From contig CAZAOY010000030.1 in NCBI GenBank assembly GCA_964486925.1, positions 1 to 32,234 of the forward strand: a stretch of DNA of 32,234 bases, in the 5' to 3' direction. The position numbers and the translations under genes are program-made. Position 1 is the first letter of the stretch; every line of letters starts with the position of its first letter. Positions 23,607 to 31,086 of this stretch are shown here, in pieces. The notes beneath the pieces are model-generated. The model saw nothing but the letters and a program-made list of their open reading frames with translations. It did not search any database and was not told the DNA's origin. The DNA comes from CAZAOY01 sp964486925 (GTDB lineage: Bacteria > Bacillota > Clostridia > Oscillospirales > Ruminococcaceae).

Positions 23607-23840
23607 ATGAAGGATTTACTTATTACAATAGCAAAGGGTCTTGTTGATGATAAGGATGCTGTTACAGTAACTGAAGATCCAGTTAATGCTGATGGTATTA
23701 TTGTATTTCATCTACACGTAGGGCCGGAAGATATGGGTAGAGTTATAGGAAAACAAGGTAGAATTGCAAAGGCAATTAGATGTATTATGAGAGCGGGAGC
23801 AAACCACAATAACCAAAAGGTAAGCGTAGAGATAGACTAG
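23607..23840 (+). CDS. khpA: KH-domain RNA-binding protein KhpA
   Basis: 77 residues forming a single KH domain with the RNA-binding GxxG loop in RVIGKQGRIAKAIR. It is the YlqC/KhpA family, which with KhpB affects cell envelope and division mRNAs in Bacillota. Its place just after rpsP is the conserved one. The rimM and trmD genes that usually come next are absent here. Confidence 0.95.
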   Translation: MKDLLITIAKGLVDDKDAVTVTEDPVNADGIIVFHLHVGPEDMGRVIGKQGRIAKAIRCIMRAGANHNNQKVSVEID

Positions 23841-23879
23841 TTAATATCGTTTTACTTAAAGCTTATAAACGCTATAAGA

Positions 23880-23945
23880 AAGACTGTGAAGAAAACCAAT
23901 CGCGTTAAATGCGTAGTGGATTTCTTTACAGTCTTATTGTTTTAT
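23880..23945 (+). terminator. Terminator of the ffh-rpsP-khpA unit
   Basis: A 15-bp stem (23880-23894 with 23921-23935, one G:T wobble) with an inner CGC/GCG pairing is followed by ATTGTTTTATC. It lies between convergent genes. Confidence 0.8.
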
Positions 23946-23965
23946 CTAGCTTTATTAGTATGTTA

Positions 23966-24790
23966 TTAAGAGGTACAGATCTCCTTTACTTTATAATGAA
24001 GATTCTCCAAATCTTCAAAGACCTGTAAGAGGTTATCTTTATTAACTCCGACTGAGCTTTCGATAATTTGGCTAAACCCAGTTGGAAGGCTAACACCACT
24101 GTTTACAAGCCTTGCTAAACTGCCCTTTTCGTTTAGGCAGTACATCTCATTATATGCATACATAGATTGTATTAGGCATACGGCACTGCGAAATAGCGAC
24201 CCAGAGGCATAGAGCACATCTCCTTTTATGATAGTAGCTTTGCCGCAGTTTATCGAAAATTCGCTCTCCCATAAAAACTTTGCAAGAGCCGCGGCTTTGT
24301 ATCTTTGTGGGAACACCAAAAGCTTCTCCTTTAGTTTATCTATTTTCGCAGATTGCCTGTACACCACCTTACAATGGTAAACCTCACCCATATAGATAGC
24401 GTTCACAAACCCGAATGGGTGACCGCATTGGTAATCGATTGTAACATTACCCACCATACAGCTATCAATGCACCTAGAAACCTTATCCACATCCCTAAGC
24501 AGTATGTCAACCGGAACTGAATTAACGGTAAGCCAACCACCACCGTTAATCCAAGGTCCCCATTCACCTAGATCTGTAATACAGTCTGTACGTCGTCTAT
24601 CATCCACCTTTACTGCCGCAGACTTAAATGCATTTAGGTCGAAGTCTTTACTATAGTATACCCCGATATCTATATCCGAGGTATCGGTCTGTGTGTCGGT
24701 AGAATGTGATCCGCCTAGGACTATAGCGTCGATCCCCCTAATGCCGCTGAAATTATCCACAAGTAGATGTAATATCTGTGAAATATCCAT
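23966..24790 (-). CDS. Nucleotidyltransferase-domain protein
   Basis: 274 residues. The N-terminal pol-beta-type nucleotidyltransferase signature is present: GGSHS (G26-S28) followed by SDIDIGVYY, with metal ligands D39 and D41 and a probable third aspartate in VPVDILL near residue 98. The C-terminal half is helical and resembles substrate-binding tails of small-molecule nucleotidyltransferases. ATG 24790 is chosen because AAAGGAGAT lies just upstream; an upstream in-frame ATG at 24832 would overlap the preceding gene and lacks a good site. It lies 25 bases after the DUF89 gene, likely co-transcribed. The substrate is unknown; antibiotic or metabolite adenylylation are possibilities. Confidence 0.8.
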   Translation of the reverse strand: MDISQILHLLVDNFSGIRGIDAIVLGGSHSTDTQTDTSDIDIGVYYSKDFDLNAFKSAAVKVDDRRRTDCITDLGEWGPWINGGGWLTVNSVPVDILLRDVDKVSRCIDSCMVGNVTIDYQCGHPFGFVNAIYMGEVYHCKVVYRQSAKIDKLKEKLLVFPQRYKAAALAKFLWESEFSINCGKATIIKGDVLYASGSLFRSAVCLIQSMYAYNEMYCLNEKGSLARLVNSGVSLPTGFSQIIESSVGVNKDNLLQVFEDLENLHYKVKEICTS

Positions 24791-24815
24791 GCCATCTCCT
24801 TTAATACCACATTTA

Positions 24816-25685
24816 TTAAGCAGTGCAACCATTAATACAGATTAGTGACTTTTGGGGAACACCTATGTATCTAGCAATGACATTACACTTGGTCATAAGC
24901 ATATAGTATATATTTTTGTCAGCTTGTTCACTAAGGCTCTCATAGTTTGCCTGGCCTTTTGAGATTATAACATCCGCGCCTTTATAAACCTTGTTAAAAG
25001 TATCACTAGTTCGGCTTAGTACAGTGCCTAGAGAATCATCACCATTGCTAACAATAGTTGCATATTCATCTATACCAACAAGCTTAGCGTCCTCAAAAAC
25101 AGAGTCATTAACGATACTAGTCCCTCTAACCCCAAAGTAGATATGGATACTAGGGTTTAACGTTTTAATCTGTTTAAGCAGTAGCTTGTCTAGACATATC
25201 TCACCGCAGTTGTCGCCAATATATAAAAGGCTGTTTGCAGATTTTAGGTCACCTATTAAACGGTTGGTGTGGTCGACGGTAAGTGACAGGTCGTCCAGCT
25301 TAGAAAACCAGTTAAGTATATCCTCAATTGTGCTGTTATGCATTGGGTTAAAATCGATAATATTCCCAATAATTGCAAGCTTTACCGCTTCATGAAATGG
25401 ACTGGGAGAGCGGGTTATCCTATCCTCAAACTCATTTAGCATACCTAGAAAAAGCTTGTTATAATAGGCTCTTGTGTCATGATATGGGTCGTCATGTTTT
25501 ATATGATTCTTAATCATACGGTATGTTGAGCCGATAATCTCGGGGTTTGTTTTGGTAAAATCCACCTCCGAAAGGTATGCAAATACCTTTTTAAATAGTA
25601 TCTCCTTATTTTCAGCCCCCGTCATATCCGCTACTTTAATGGTTTGGTTAACAAGGCAGGGTAGGCATTCATAATTAATCTTCAT
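24816..25685 (-). CDS. DUF89/ARMT1-like metal-dependent phosphatase
   Basis: 289 residues. The N-terminal C7-LP-C10 motif, the central LYIGDNCGEICLDKLL and the late DVIISKGQANYESLSE are the family hallmarks (Asn/Asp metal ligands, Lys-Gly-Gln-Ala-Asn loop). DUF89 proteins with CxxC near the start belong to the subfamily found in prokaryotes. Characterised relatives are damage-control phosphatases acting on sugar phosphates or pantetheine derivatives. The physiological substrate here is unknown. It lies between two nucleotidyltransferase genes on the same strand. Confidence 0.85.
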   Translation of the reverse strand: MKINYECLPCLVNQTIKVADMTGAENKEILFKKVFAYLSEVDFTKTNPEIIGSTYRMIKNHIKHDDPYHDTRAYYNKLFLGMLNEFEDRITRSPSPFHEAVKLAIIGNIIDFNPMHNSTIEDILNWFSKLDDLSLTVDHTNRLIGDLKSANSLLYIGDNCGEICLDKLLLKQIKTLNPSIHIYFGVRGTSIVNDSVFEDAKLVGIDEYATIVSNGDDSLGTVLSRTSDTFNKVYKGADVIISKGQANYESLSEQADKNIYYMLMTKCNVIARYIGVPQKSLICINGCTA

Positions 25686-25709
25686 CTGTCACTCTCTTTC
25701 ACTATGTAG

Positions 25710-25737
25710 CTGTAAAGTCTATGTAGAGACTTTACAG
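25710..25737 (-). other. Perfect 11-bp hairpin between DUF89 and the second nucleotidyltransferase
   Basis: CTGTAAAGTCT and AGACTTTACAG pair around a 6-base loop. No U-run follows on either strand. It may attenuate or process the transcript between the two genes. Confidence 0.45.
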
Positions 25738-25772
25738 TGTTAGGCAGTATATGATATTAAATATTTGCTTTC

Positions 25773-26366
25773 TTAATGTATGCGTTGTATAAACCGATTA
25801 AATGAGTTTACATATTCTAGATGTTTTTCTTTGGCGTTGTACTTTAGCCAGTAAAAAACCTTAAGTAGCATCTCATTATCACTAATAGTTGCGGTATCAT
25901 TAGCAAATATACGGTCGTACATCTTCGTTATATCTTTATGGCAGTCTGATTTACGAAGGTAGTGCTTTAGATTTGCGGCAAAAAGCTTTAAAGTATGTTC
26001 ATATTCATTGTTTAACATGCGAAGATCTGTTTTACCTACTGTACGGAAGTGTGGTGTAGCAGTACAGCGGATGTCTACTAGCCGAAAGGGATTTTCGTCA
26101 GATATGGCAAGGGTGACAACGTATTTTTCGGGTGCAAGGCTAGGTGAGTAATCCGCAAAGATTACGCTGTATTGCTGTGAAAACATCTCAGCTAATGTAG
26201 TAAGATAAACACCGTTGTCAACCCCCGATAGGTGGATAGTCAGATCGATATCGGAGTATTCATCATACCGCTTGTTCCCTAAACTACCTTCTATACGGCA
26301 TGATACAATCAACGGTAATCCTTCTACAAATTTACATATTTCATCGGCAAATCTCTCAATTTTCAT
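25773..26366 (-). CDS. Small nucleotidyltransferase-domain protein
   Basis: 197 residues. The signature EGSLG (G27, S28) followed by SDIDLTIHL (D39, D41) gives the same positions as in the other nucleotidyltransferase 1 kb away, with a later FRLVDIRC strand probably supplying the third aspartate. The rest is helical (LFAANLKHYLR, FYWLKYNAK). It resembles aminoglycoside-type adenylyltransferases in layout but is shorter than ANT(6), about 290 residues. AGGAGGG supports the start. The substrate is unknown. Confidence 0.75.
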   Translation of the reverse strand: MKIERFADEICKFVEGLPLIVSCRIEGSLGNKRYDEYSDIDLTIHLSGVDNGVYLTTLAEMFSQQYSVIFADYSPSLAPEKYVVTLAISDENPFRLVDIRCTATPHFRTVGKTDLRMLNNEYEHTLKLFAANLKHYLRKSDCHKDITKMYDRIFANDTATISDNEMLLKVFYWLKYNAKEKHLEYVNSFNRFIQRIH

Positions 26367-26411
26367 TAAGCCCTCCTATAATCGATATGTAATGTACCGT
26401 TTAAATTACCC

Positions 26412-27353
26412 CTATCTTAGTGCTGATCTTATCTGATCCACAAACCAGTTAAACTCCTCGTCACTTTCGTAGGGAGAGGGGTGTGTAACGCTGACATCTA
26501 TGGATCTGCTTGGGAAATCGTCATCTAAGTAGCGGGGGAATAGGTGACAGTGTAGATGAGGTGCGGAGTTTGCGTGTATCTCAAAGTTTATCTTAATCGC
26601 ATTGGTAAACCTATGTAGTGCCTTTGCCACTGTCTGGACGTCAGCCATAAATTCTGCCATGTCATGGTGTGGCATCTCCTCAAAGTCAACTACATGAGAT
26701 TTTGCGATAACGTATCCCTTTCCAAAAAGCCTACCCATAGCGGTTTTTTCTATATATGCGTAGGAATGGTCAAGTTCGGCTATTAAAAAATGTCCATCAG
26801 GTGCAGGGTGGTTGTTGCAAAACAGACAGTGTGCTTTTTCGGAGTTTTTAACATACTCGGGGAAGCGATAGTGAAAGCTATCACCACGTTTCTGGTCGGT
26901 CGCCTTAATTGTCATCTTACAACGAGGGTTGCCTAGGTGGTCAAAGATGGTATTGTCTACCTGCACAAACCCTAATTTTTGGTAAACCGCTCTTGCGGGA
27001 AGTCCAGGGGGATAGTCAGATCGGTAGGTTTCTACAGTAATATCCTTAGTATTATCAAGCTGTCGCAGGGCGGTAGACAGTAGACGTGATCCAATACCCC
27101 GTCCACGGTTTTCCTCAAACACCCCAAACCATGTAATGCGGTTATGGGTTCTTGAAAATCCTATAATACCAAGACAGCTCTCGCTTTGGCGATCCATCGC
27201 TATAAGCGCTTCATACTTTGAAAGCTTGCTATCCATATATTCATGGAAATCCTTATCGGTCGCCATACTGCTGTTACCAAAGATATCCGCTACATTATCG
27301 GCAAGCTGTATCCATGCTGGTTTATCCTTAGAAGTTGCCCATCTTATAAGCAT
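26412..27353 (-). CDS. GNAT acetyltransferase-HIT domain fusion protein
   Basis: 313 residues. Residues 1-150 are a GNAT domain with the acetyl-CoA loop RGRGIG (83-88) and a C-terminal RAVYQKLGF motif. Residues about 170-313 are a HIT nucleotide hydrolase/transferase domain with the histidine triad H266-L-H268-C-H270 (APHLHCHLFP) and an extra CLFC pair (C177, C180) as in zinc-binding HIT proteins. Both active sites look complete. The start is ATG 27353, with AAGGAGGG directly upstream at the edge of the scaffold gap; no reading across the N's is needed. HIT enzymes hydrolyse nucleoside phosphoramidates or dinucleotides; what links this to acetylation is unknown. Confidence 0.85.
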   Translation of the reverse strand: MLIRWATSKDKPAWIQLADNVADIFGNSSMATDKDFHEYMDSKLSKYEALIAMDRQSESCLGIIGFSRTHNRITWFGVFEENRGRGIGSRLLSTALRQLDNTKDITVETYRSDYPPGLPARAVYQKLGFVQVDNTIFDHLGNPRCKMTIKATDQKRGDSFHYRFPEYVKNSEKAHCLFCNNHPAPDGHFLIAELDHSYAYIEKTAMGRLFGKGYVIAKSHVVDFEEMPHHDMAEFMADVQTVAKALHRFTNAIKINFEIHANSAPHLHCHLFPRYLDDDFPSRSIDVSVTHPSPYESDEEFNWFVDQIRSALR

Positions 27354-27366
27354 AGTACCCTCCTTA

Positions 27367-27466
27367 NNNNNNNNNNNNNNNNNNNNNNNNNNNNNNNNNN
27401 NNNNNNNNNNNNNNNNNNNNNNNNNNNNNNNNNNNNNNNNNNNNNNNNNNNNNNNNNNNNNNNNNN
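27367..27466. other. 100-N scaffold gap
   Basis: A run of exactly 100 N, the usual placeholder of unknown size. Unlike the gap at 6783, the flanks do not share sequence. The GNAT-HIT ribosome binding site is directly at its left edge and the lipoprotein gene ends 5 bases to the right, so no annotated gene is broken by it, but an unseen gene could lie inside. Confidence 0.95.
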
Positions 27467-27471
27467 TAAAT

Positions 27472-27933
27472 TTACTCGTAGATATACTGTGTGCCAAAGT
27501 TTGCAAGGCTTGTAAATCCTGCGGCTTCAAAGGTTTTTTTATCACCAATACAGTAGACATAATCACCGTTTATAGCAAGGATATAGTAGCTACTGTAGGT
27601 TTTCTCAAGGTAGTTAAAAACCGTTTGAGTATCGTTTTTTGATAATCCGTAGCAGATATCAATAAATTGGTCACCATTCTTAGCTAGTATCCTATCGGTT
27701 TTTATCTTGCTGTCGGTTATGTCGGGGGATCTTGTAATACTGTACCCAGCGTTGGTTAGATTATCGGTCAAGGCCTGCACTGTCGGCACAACAACGTCGG
27801 CTGATTGCTCATCTGCGGAATCGTTTCCAATATTTGCGACCCCGTAATTCTTTGTTACATCCTTATCTCCAAAGCAACCTGTTAGTGTAAAGGTGATTAA
27901 TACTGTTAGTATTAGTAGAATGATAGCTTTCAT
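27472..27933 (-). CDS. Small lipoprotein of unknown function
   Basis: 153 residues. A lipoprotein signal peptide with lipobox LTGC (Cys19) precedes an acidic linker and a compact domain of about 100 residues (VQALTDNLTNAGYSI, YCIGDKKTFEAAGF). The repeated beta-alpha pattern is not one I recognise. AAAGGAAG precedes the ATG. It lies 53 bases downstream of the cysteine hydrolase gene. Confidence 0.75.
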   Translation of the reverse strand: MKAIILLILTVLITFTLTGCFGDKDVTKNYGVANIGNDSADEQSADVVVPTVQALTDNLTNAGYSITRSPDITDSKIKTDRILAKNGDQFIDICYGLSKNDTQTVFNYLEKTYSSYYILAINGDYVYCIGDKKTFEAAGFTSLANFGTQYIYE

Positions 27934-27986
27934 CTTTGCTTCCTTTCGTTAGTTATGTTTAGTTCGTAGGTATATTAAATTTCCAA

Positions 27987-28499
27987 TTAAAGCATAGCGA
28001 TAGCTTCTTCAAAGCTTATACAACGTGAATACCGTCCATCCCACATCTTTTCGTTATGGTACCTATAGGATTGTTCTGCTGTTAGGTATTCATTATCCAC
28101 CGTTGTATTGCAGAATGCGGGAACGATCATCTTAAAACCATGCTCAAACCCACACTTAATGGTAGCGTCGATACAGTAGTCGGTTTGCAAACCTGCAATC
28201 ATAACGGTATCTTCGCCTTTGCTTTTAAGGTATTCAAGTAATCCGCTCTCTTTAAAGGCACTGTTAACATGCTTGTCAAAGATTTTCTCGCCTTCCAAAG
28301 GTGCAAACTCTGCAAATATCTCAAAACCGTCTTTACCCTTTGTAAGTTCAAACCCGTCATCATGGCGGATATAGACTACCTCTACTCCTTTATGGCGACA
28401 GGTGCTAAGTAGTTTGGTAACGTTACTTACAAACCTTTCGTATTGATAAAGCTCCTTACGTACAATCATATCCTGTGTGTCTACTACTAGTAAAACCAT
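27987..28499 (-). CDS. Isochorismatase-family cysteine hydrolase
   Basis: 170 residues. The Asp-Lys-Cys triad is present: D7 in LLVVDTQD, K76 in FDKHVNSAF and C109 in GLQTDYCIDAT. A family-typical cis-peptide region (IAGLQTD) precedes the cysteine. Members include nicotinamidases, isochorismatases and uncharacterised amidohydrolases; nicotinamidase metal ligands are not evident, so a general cysteine hydrolase is the safer call. ATG 28499 is preferred over 28517 because GGAGGA lies 5 bases upstream. Confidence 0.88.
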   Translation of the reverse strand: MVLLVVDTQDMIVRKELYQYERFVSNVTKLLSTCRHKGVEVVYIRHDDGFELTKGKDGFEIFAEFAPLEGEKIFDKHVNSAFKESGLLEYLKSKGEDTVMIAGLQTDYCIDATIKCGFEHGFKMIVPAFCNTTVDNEYLTAEQSYRYHNEKMWDGRYSRCISFEEAIAML

Positions 28500-28556
28500 G
28501 TAATCCTCCGTTGTCATTATATTAAGTTATTTATAGAATGCTTACTATGTAATCAG

Positions 28557-29255
28557 TTAAATAAAGATTGAAGCACTTAAATTCAAAAAACCATGCAAAA
28601 TTGTTGGAGCAACAATTGAATTATACTTGCGATACAAAAAGTTTAATACAAAGTGCCAAAAAAACGACATAAGCCAAGAAGACCAATTAATACTCATAAA
28701 TTCAATGATATTAGTACCACGGGCTGCCCCTTGAAAAGGAAAGTGCATTAGATAAAACAGCAGCGCACCAACAATTGTTGCCAATATATCAGATTTGATT
28801 AATGAATATATGCGGGGTTGTATATACCCACGAAAAAAAATCTCTTCACTTAAGCCTATTATTAGGAAATAATAGAATATCCTGTACAGTATGATAGTAG
28901 CATTAACAAATGGTTTTTTTTCTAATATTAACGGGATAGCAAAGAATAACAACGCTAATAAACCTGCAACCATACCTAACACTAATGATTTTACAAAGTT
29001 TTTCTTTGTAAATCCAATTGTTGAAAGCTTTTGCTTACGTAATAACACAAAAGTAACACATATAGCAATAAGAACAATGCTTATTAGCTCGCCTAAGTAG
29101 ATACCGTTATTAGCTACCAAAACACCCGCACTATAGTATGATAAAATAAGGATAATATACAAGCATAGTGCCAATATACCATCAATTGTTGTATACTGTT
29201 TAGTCATCTGTTTATATGTAAAATCAGTAGTAAAGAACTGCTTTATATGTGACAT
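28557..29255 (-). CDS. CPBP-family intramembrane metalloprotease
   Basis: 232 residues with six to seven hydrophobic segments. The family motifs are intact: E137-E138-IFF-R142, F167-YLM-H171 and H221-GFL-N225, with an additional H201. These Abi/CaaX-type proteases cut within membranes and in Bacillota are often linked to bacteriocin immunity or signalling, but no bacteriocin gene is visible nearby. GAGGT precedes the ATG. It is more AT-rich than most neighbours. Confidence 0.9.
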   Translation of the reverse strand: MSHIKQFFTTDFTYKQMTKQYTTIDGILALCLYIILILSYYSAGVLVANNGIYLGELISIVLIAICVTFVLLRKQKLSTIGFTKKNFVKSLVLGMVAGLLALLFFAIPLILEKKPFVNATIILYRIFYYFLIIGLSEEIFFRGYIQPRIYSLIKSDILATIVGALLFYLMHFPFQGAARGTNIIEFMSINWSSWLMSFFWHFVLNFLYRKYNSIVAPTILHGFLNLSASIFI

Positions 29256-29372
29256 AGAACCTCACTATATTTTCTTGTTTAGAATAAATTAAATAGGTCT
29301 ATTAATTATTTTATTTAGTAAACCCTGTTGGTAATGAATTTTACTGTCGGGTTCATATCGAGATTATGATTA

Positions 29373-29864
29373 TTATGTACGGCTTATAAAGTCATTAAAA
29401 AGAGATGAGATTATACTATTTTCTGGCAATATATTAAATGCTTCTTCTTGGGTGAACCATTTCGCATTATCCACTTCTTGGGATAGTATAAAATTAGAAT
29501 GGTAAACATTAGAAGCAAAACCTACCATTATCATATCCCTCTCACCATAATAATAGCTTTTTATATATTGGGTACTATTCACGATTAATCCGATCTCTTC
29601 TTCGACTTCGCGTTTTACAGCTTCTTCAAATGTTTCGCCATGTTTAACATAACCCGCTACACCTATATATAAATGCAAAGGAATGTTGTTTTGCTGAATA
29701 AAAGCAAATTTGCCGTTTTCATCTATGATTAATGTTAATATACATGAGTATGATATAGGGAATAAGGGCTTTTCGCACTGGGTGCAATATTGTATCATTC
29801 CCTCATCCCCAACTTGTCTTTGTTCCGCCTTCATTCCGCAAACAGGGCAGTAATTAAAAACCAT
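29373..29864 (-). CDS. Nudix hydrolase with N-terminal zinc ribbon
   Basis: 163 residues. A zinc ribbon at residues 6-30 (C6, C9, C27, C30) precedes a Nudix domain whose box, beginning at G71 (GYVKHGETFEEAVKREVEEE then IGL), matches Gx5Ex7REUxEExGU. This build recalls NudC-type NAD/RNA-cap hydrolases, but the NudC-specific SQPWPFPxS motif is not present, so a general nucleotide-diphosphate hydrolase is more likely. It is directly upstream of the CPBP protease gene on the same strand. Confidence 0.88.
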   Translation of the reverse strand: MVFNYCPVCGMKAEQRQVGDEGMIQYCTQCEKPLFPISYSCILTLIIDENGKFAFIQQNNIPLHLYIGVAGYVKHGETFEEAVKREVEEEIGLIVNSTQYIKSYYYGERDMIMVGFASNVYHSNFILSQEVDNAKWFTQEEAFNILPENSIISSLFNDFISRT

Positions 29865-29904
29865 ATTTAATGTTTCCTTCTATAAATAATTTAAGCTAAC
29901 GACA

Positions 29905-29937
29905 AAAGCCTGTCAAAAATCACATTCGACAGGCTTT
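29905..29937 (-). terminator. Terminator of tRNA-Ala
   Basis: On the minus strand, AAAGCCTGTC (29928-29937) pairs perfectly with GACAGGCTTT (29905-29914), a 10-bp stem followed by TTGTCGTTAGC. It starts 7 bases after the CCA end. Confidence 0.75.
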
Positions 29938-29944
29938 GAGGAAC

Positions 29945-30021
<77 letters not shown>

Positions 30022-30063
30022 TTTACGTAGACTTATTTTAATGTACTATTATACTGCATTTTT

Positions 30064-30092
30064 ATTATATCATAGTGGTAGTTGAAAGTCAA
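30064..30092 (-). promoter_or_regulatory. Promoter of tRNA-Ala
   Basis: On the minus strand, TTGACT (30087-30092) and TATAAT (30064-30069) are separated by 17 bases, about 45 bases before the mature 5' end. The region 30093-30267 shows no gene. Confidence 0.75.
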
Positions 30093-30267
30093 GCACTAGA
30101 ACGGGTTTTTTAGCTTAAAAATGCGAAAAAGCTTAAAAGATGTGGGGGTTCTTAGCAATTGCAAGCGTTATATGTCATTACCTGTGGGGGAGAAACAAGA
30201 AATGAGCAATAGAGCTAATAATTTGAATAGCTAGTTTAACACGAGCACTTGCAGTAATCTGTTATCA

Positions 30268-30645
30268 TTATTTTTTTTTGTATTCTGATTTTTTGTTTAC
30301 TTGGCTCTCAAGTAACTCAGGAAATCCTGCCTTTATAAGTGAGAACAACCTATCCTTTTGAGTATCATCAAAGTAGATAACATCTTTTTTTCCATTTTGT
30401 CCAATGGTTATAATTTGATTACCCGAATGTGTTTTTTGTTTTTGTAGGAATTCACCGCCTATTAAATAATCAACTGAAACGTTGAAAATTTCAGATAATC
30501 TTAGTAAGACACTGTAGTCAGGTTGTCGTCCCTTTGTTTCGTATCCGGCAATAGTAGCTCTAGACACAGCAGCAATATCCGCTAGCTGTTGTTGTGTTAA
30601 GCCGTTCTTCTCCCTTATTTGTTTTAGTTTTATTCCAAAACTCAT
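30268..30645 (-). CDS. XRE-family transcriptional regulator
   Basis: 125 residues. The N-terminal helix-turn-helix (KLKQIREKNGLTQQQLADIA, then VSRATIAGYETKGRQPDYSVL and FNVSVDYLIGG) is a textbook Cro/C1 type domain over residues 1-65. The C-terminal 60 residues are short and polar, ending in a lysine run, with no recognised sensor. AAGGAGTGAT precedes the ATG. It is divergent from the secreted protein gene and could regulate that gene's palindromic promoter; this is inference. Confidence 0.92.
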   Translation of the reverse strand: MSFGIKLKQIREKNGLTQQQLADIAAVSRATIAGYETKGRQPDYSVLLRLSEIFNVSVDYLIGGEFLQKQKTHSGNQIITIGQNGKKDVIYFDDTQKDRLFSLIKAGFPELLESQVNKKSEYKKK

Positions 30646-30941
30646 GTAATCACTCCTTATATGTATTGCAATAATAAATTTTGTCGGTAAATATAAGTCA
30701 TAAAATGCAACACTTTAGTTATGGTACAATAAAAACATAAAAGGGACGGTAAATCTCAATGTGCATTAAAGTCTTTATTGCATCTATAAAGAAGAAACCT
30801 AGACGGACTTTTAGTCAAATACATTAACTTTATTGGTTGCATAATAACCTAACACCAACAATTGTATGTAGATATATTATACAACAATTCAATATATTTT
30901 TGTGCAAAGTTCCGAAATAGCACACATGTTAAATATAAATC

Positions 30942-30970
30942 TTGACAATGTTCCATATTGGAACTATAAT
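30942..30970 (+). promoter_or_regulatory. Consensus promoter with a palindromic operator in its spacer
   Basis: TTGACA (30942-30947) and TATAAT (30965-30970) are separated by exactly 17 bases, of which 15 (30950-30964) form the perfect inverted repeat GTTCCA-TAT-TGGAAC. A protein bound there would block RNA polymerase. It directs transcription of the secreted protein gene with a leader of about 110 bases. The remaining intergenic sequence, 30646-30941, contains two direct copies of CGGTAAAT (30685-30692 and 30747-30754) in the likely XRE promoter region and nothing else convincing. Confidence 0.75.
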
Positions 30971-31086
30971 TATATTAGCGCAACTATAATATTCATTTAT
31001 TATATGCGTTTTATCTCAAGTTAAAGCTAGAAAAGTTTTTGCTTTACTTGTAAAAAAGTGTAAAAATTGAAAGGGGCAAATAATAC

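Noticed and set aside
26412..27566. 384-codon frame reading through the N gap
   Set aside because: The codons upstream of ATG 27353 are N's or belong to the next gene's 3' region; AAGGAGGG just before 27353 fixes the true start.
30268..30645. XRE regulator considered as the antitoxin or repressor of a protein toxin-antitoxin pair
   Set aside because: No small toxin-like gene adjoins it on either side; the neighbours are a tRNA and a divergent secreted protein gene.
30759..30830. Small plus-strand ORF (MCIKVFIASIKKK...) between the XRE gene and the secreted protein gene
   Set aside because: About 23 codons with a poorly spaced ribosome binding site and no recognisable motif; not supportable as a gene.
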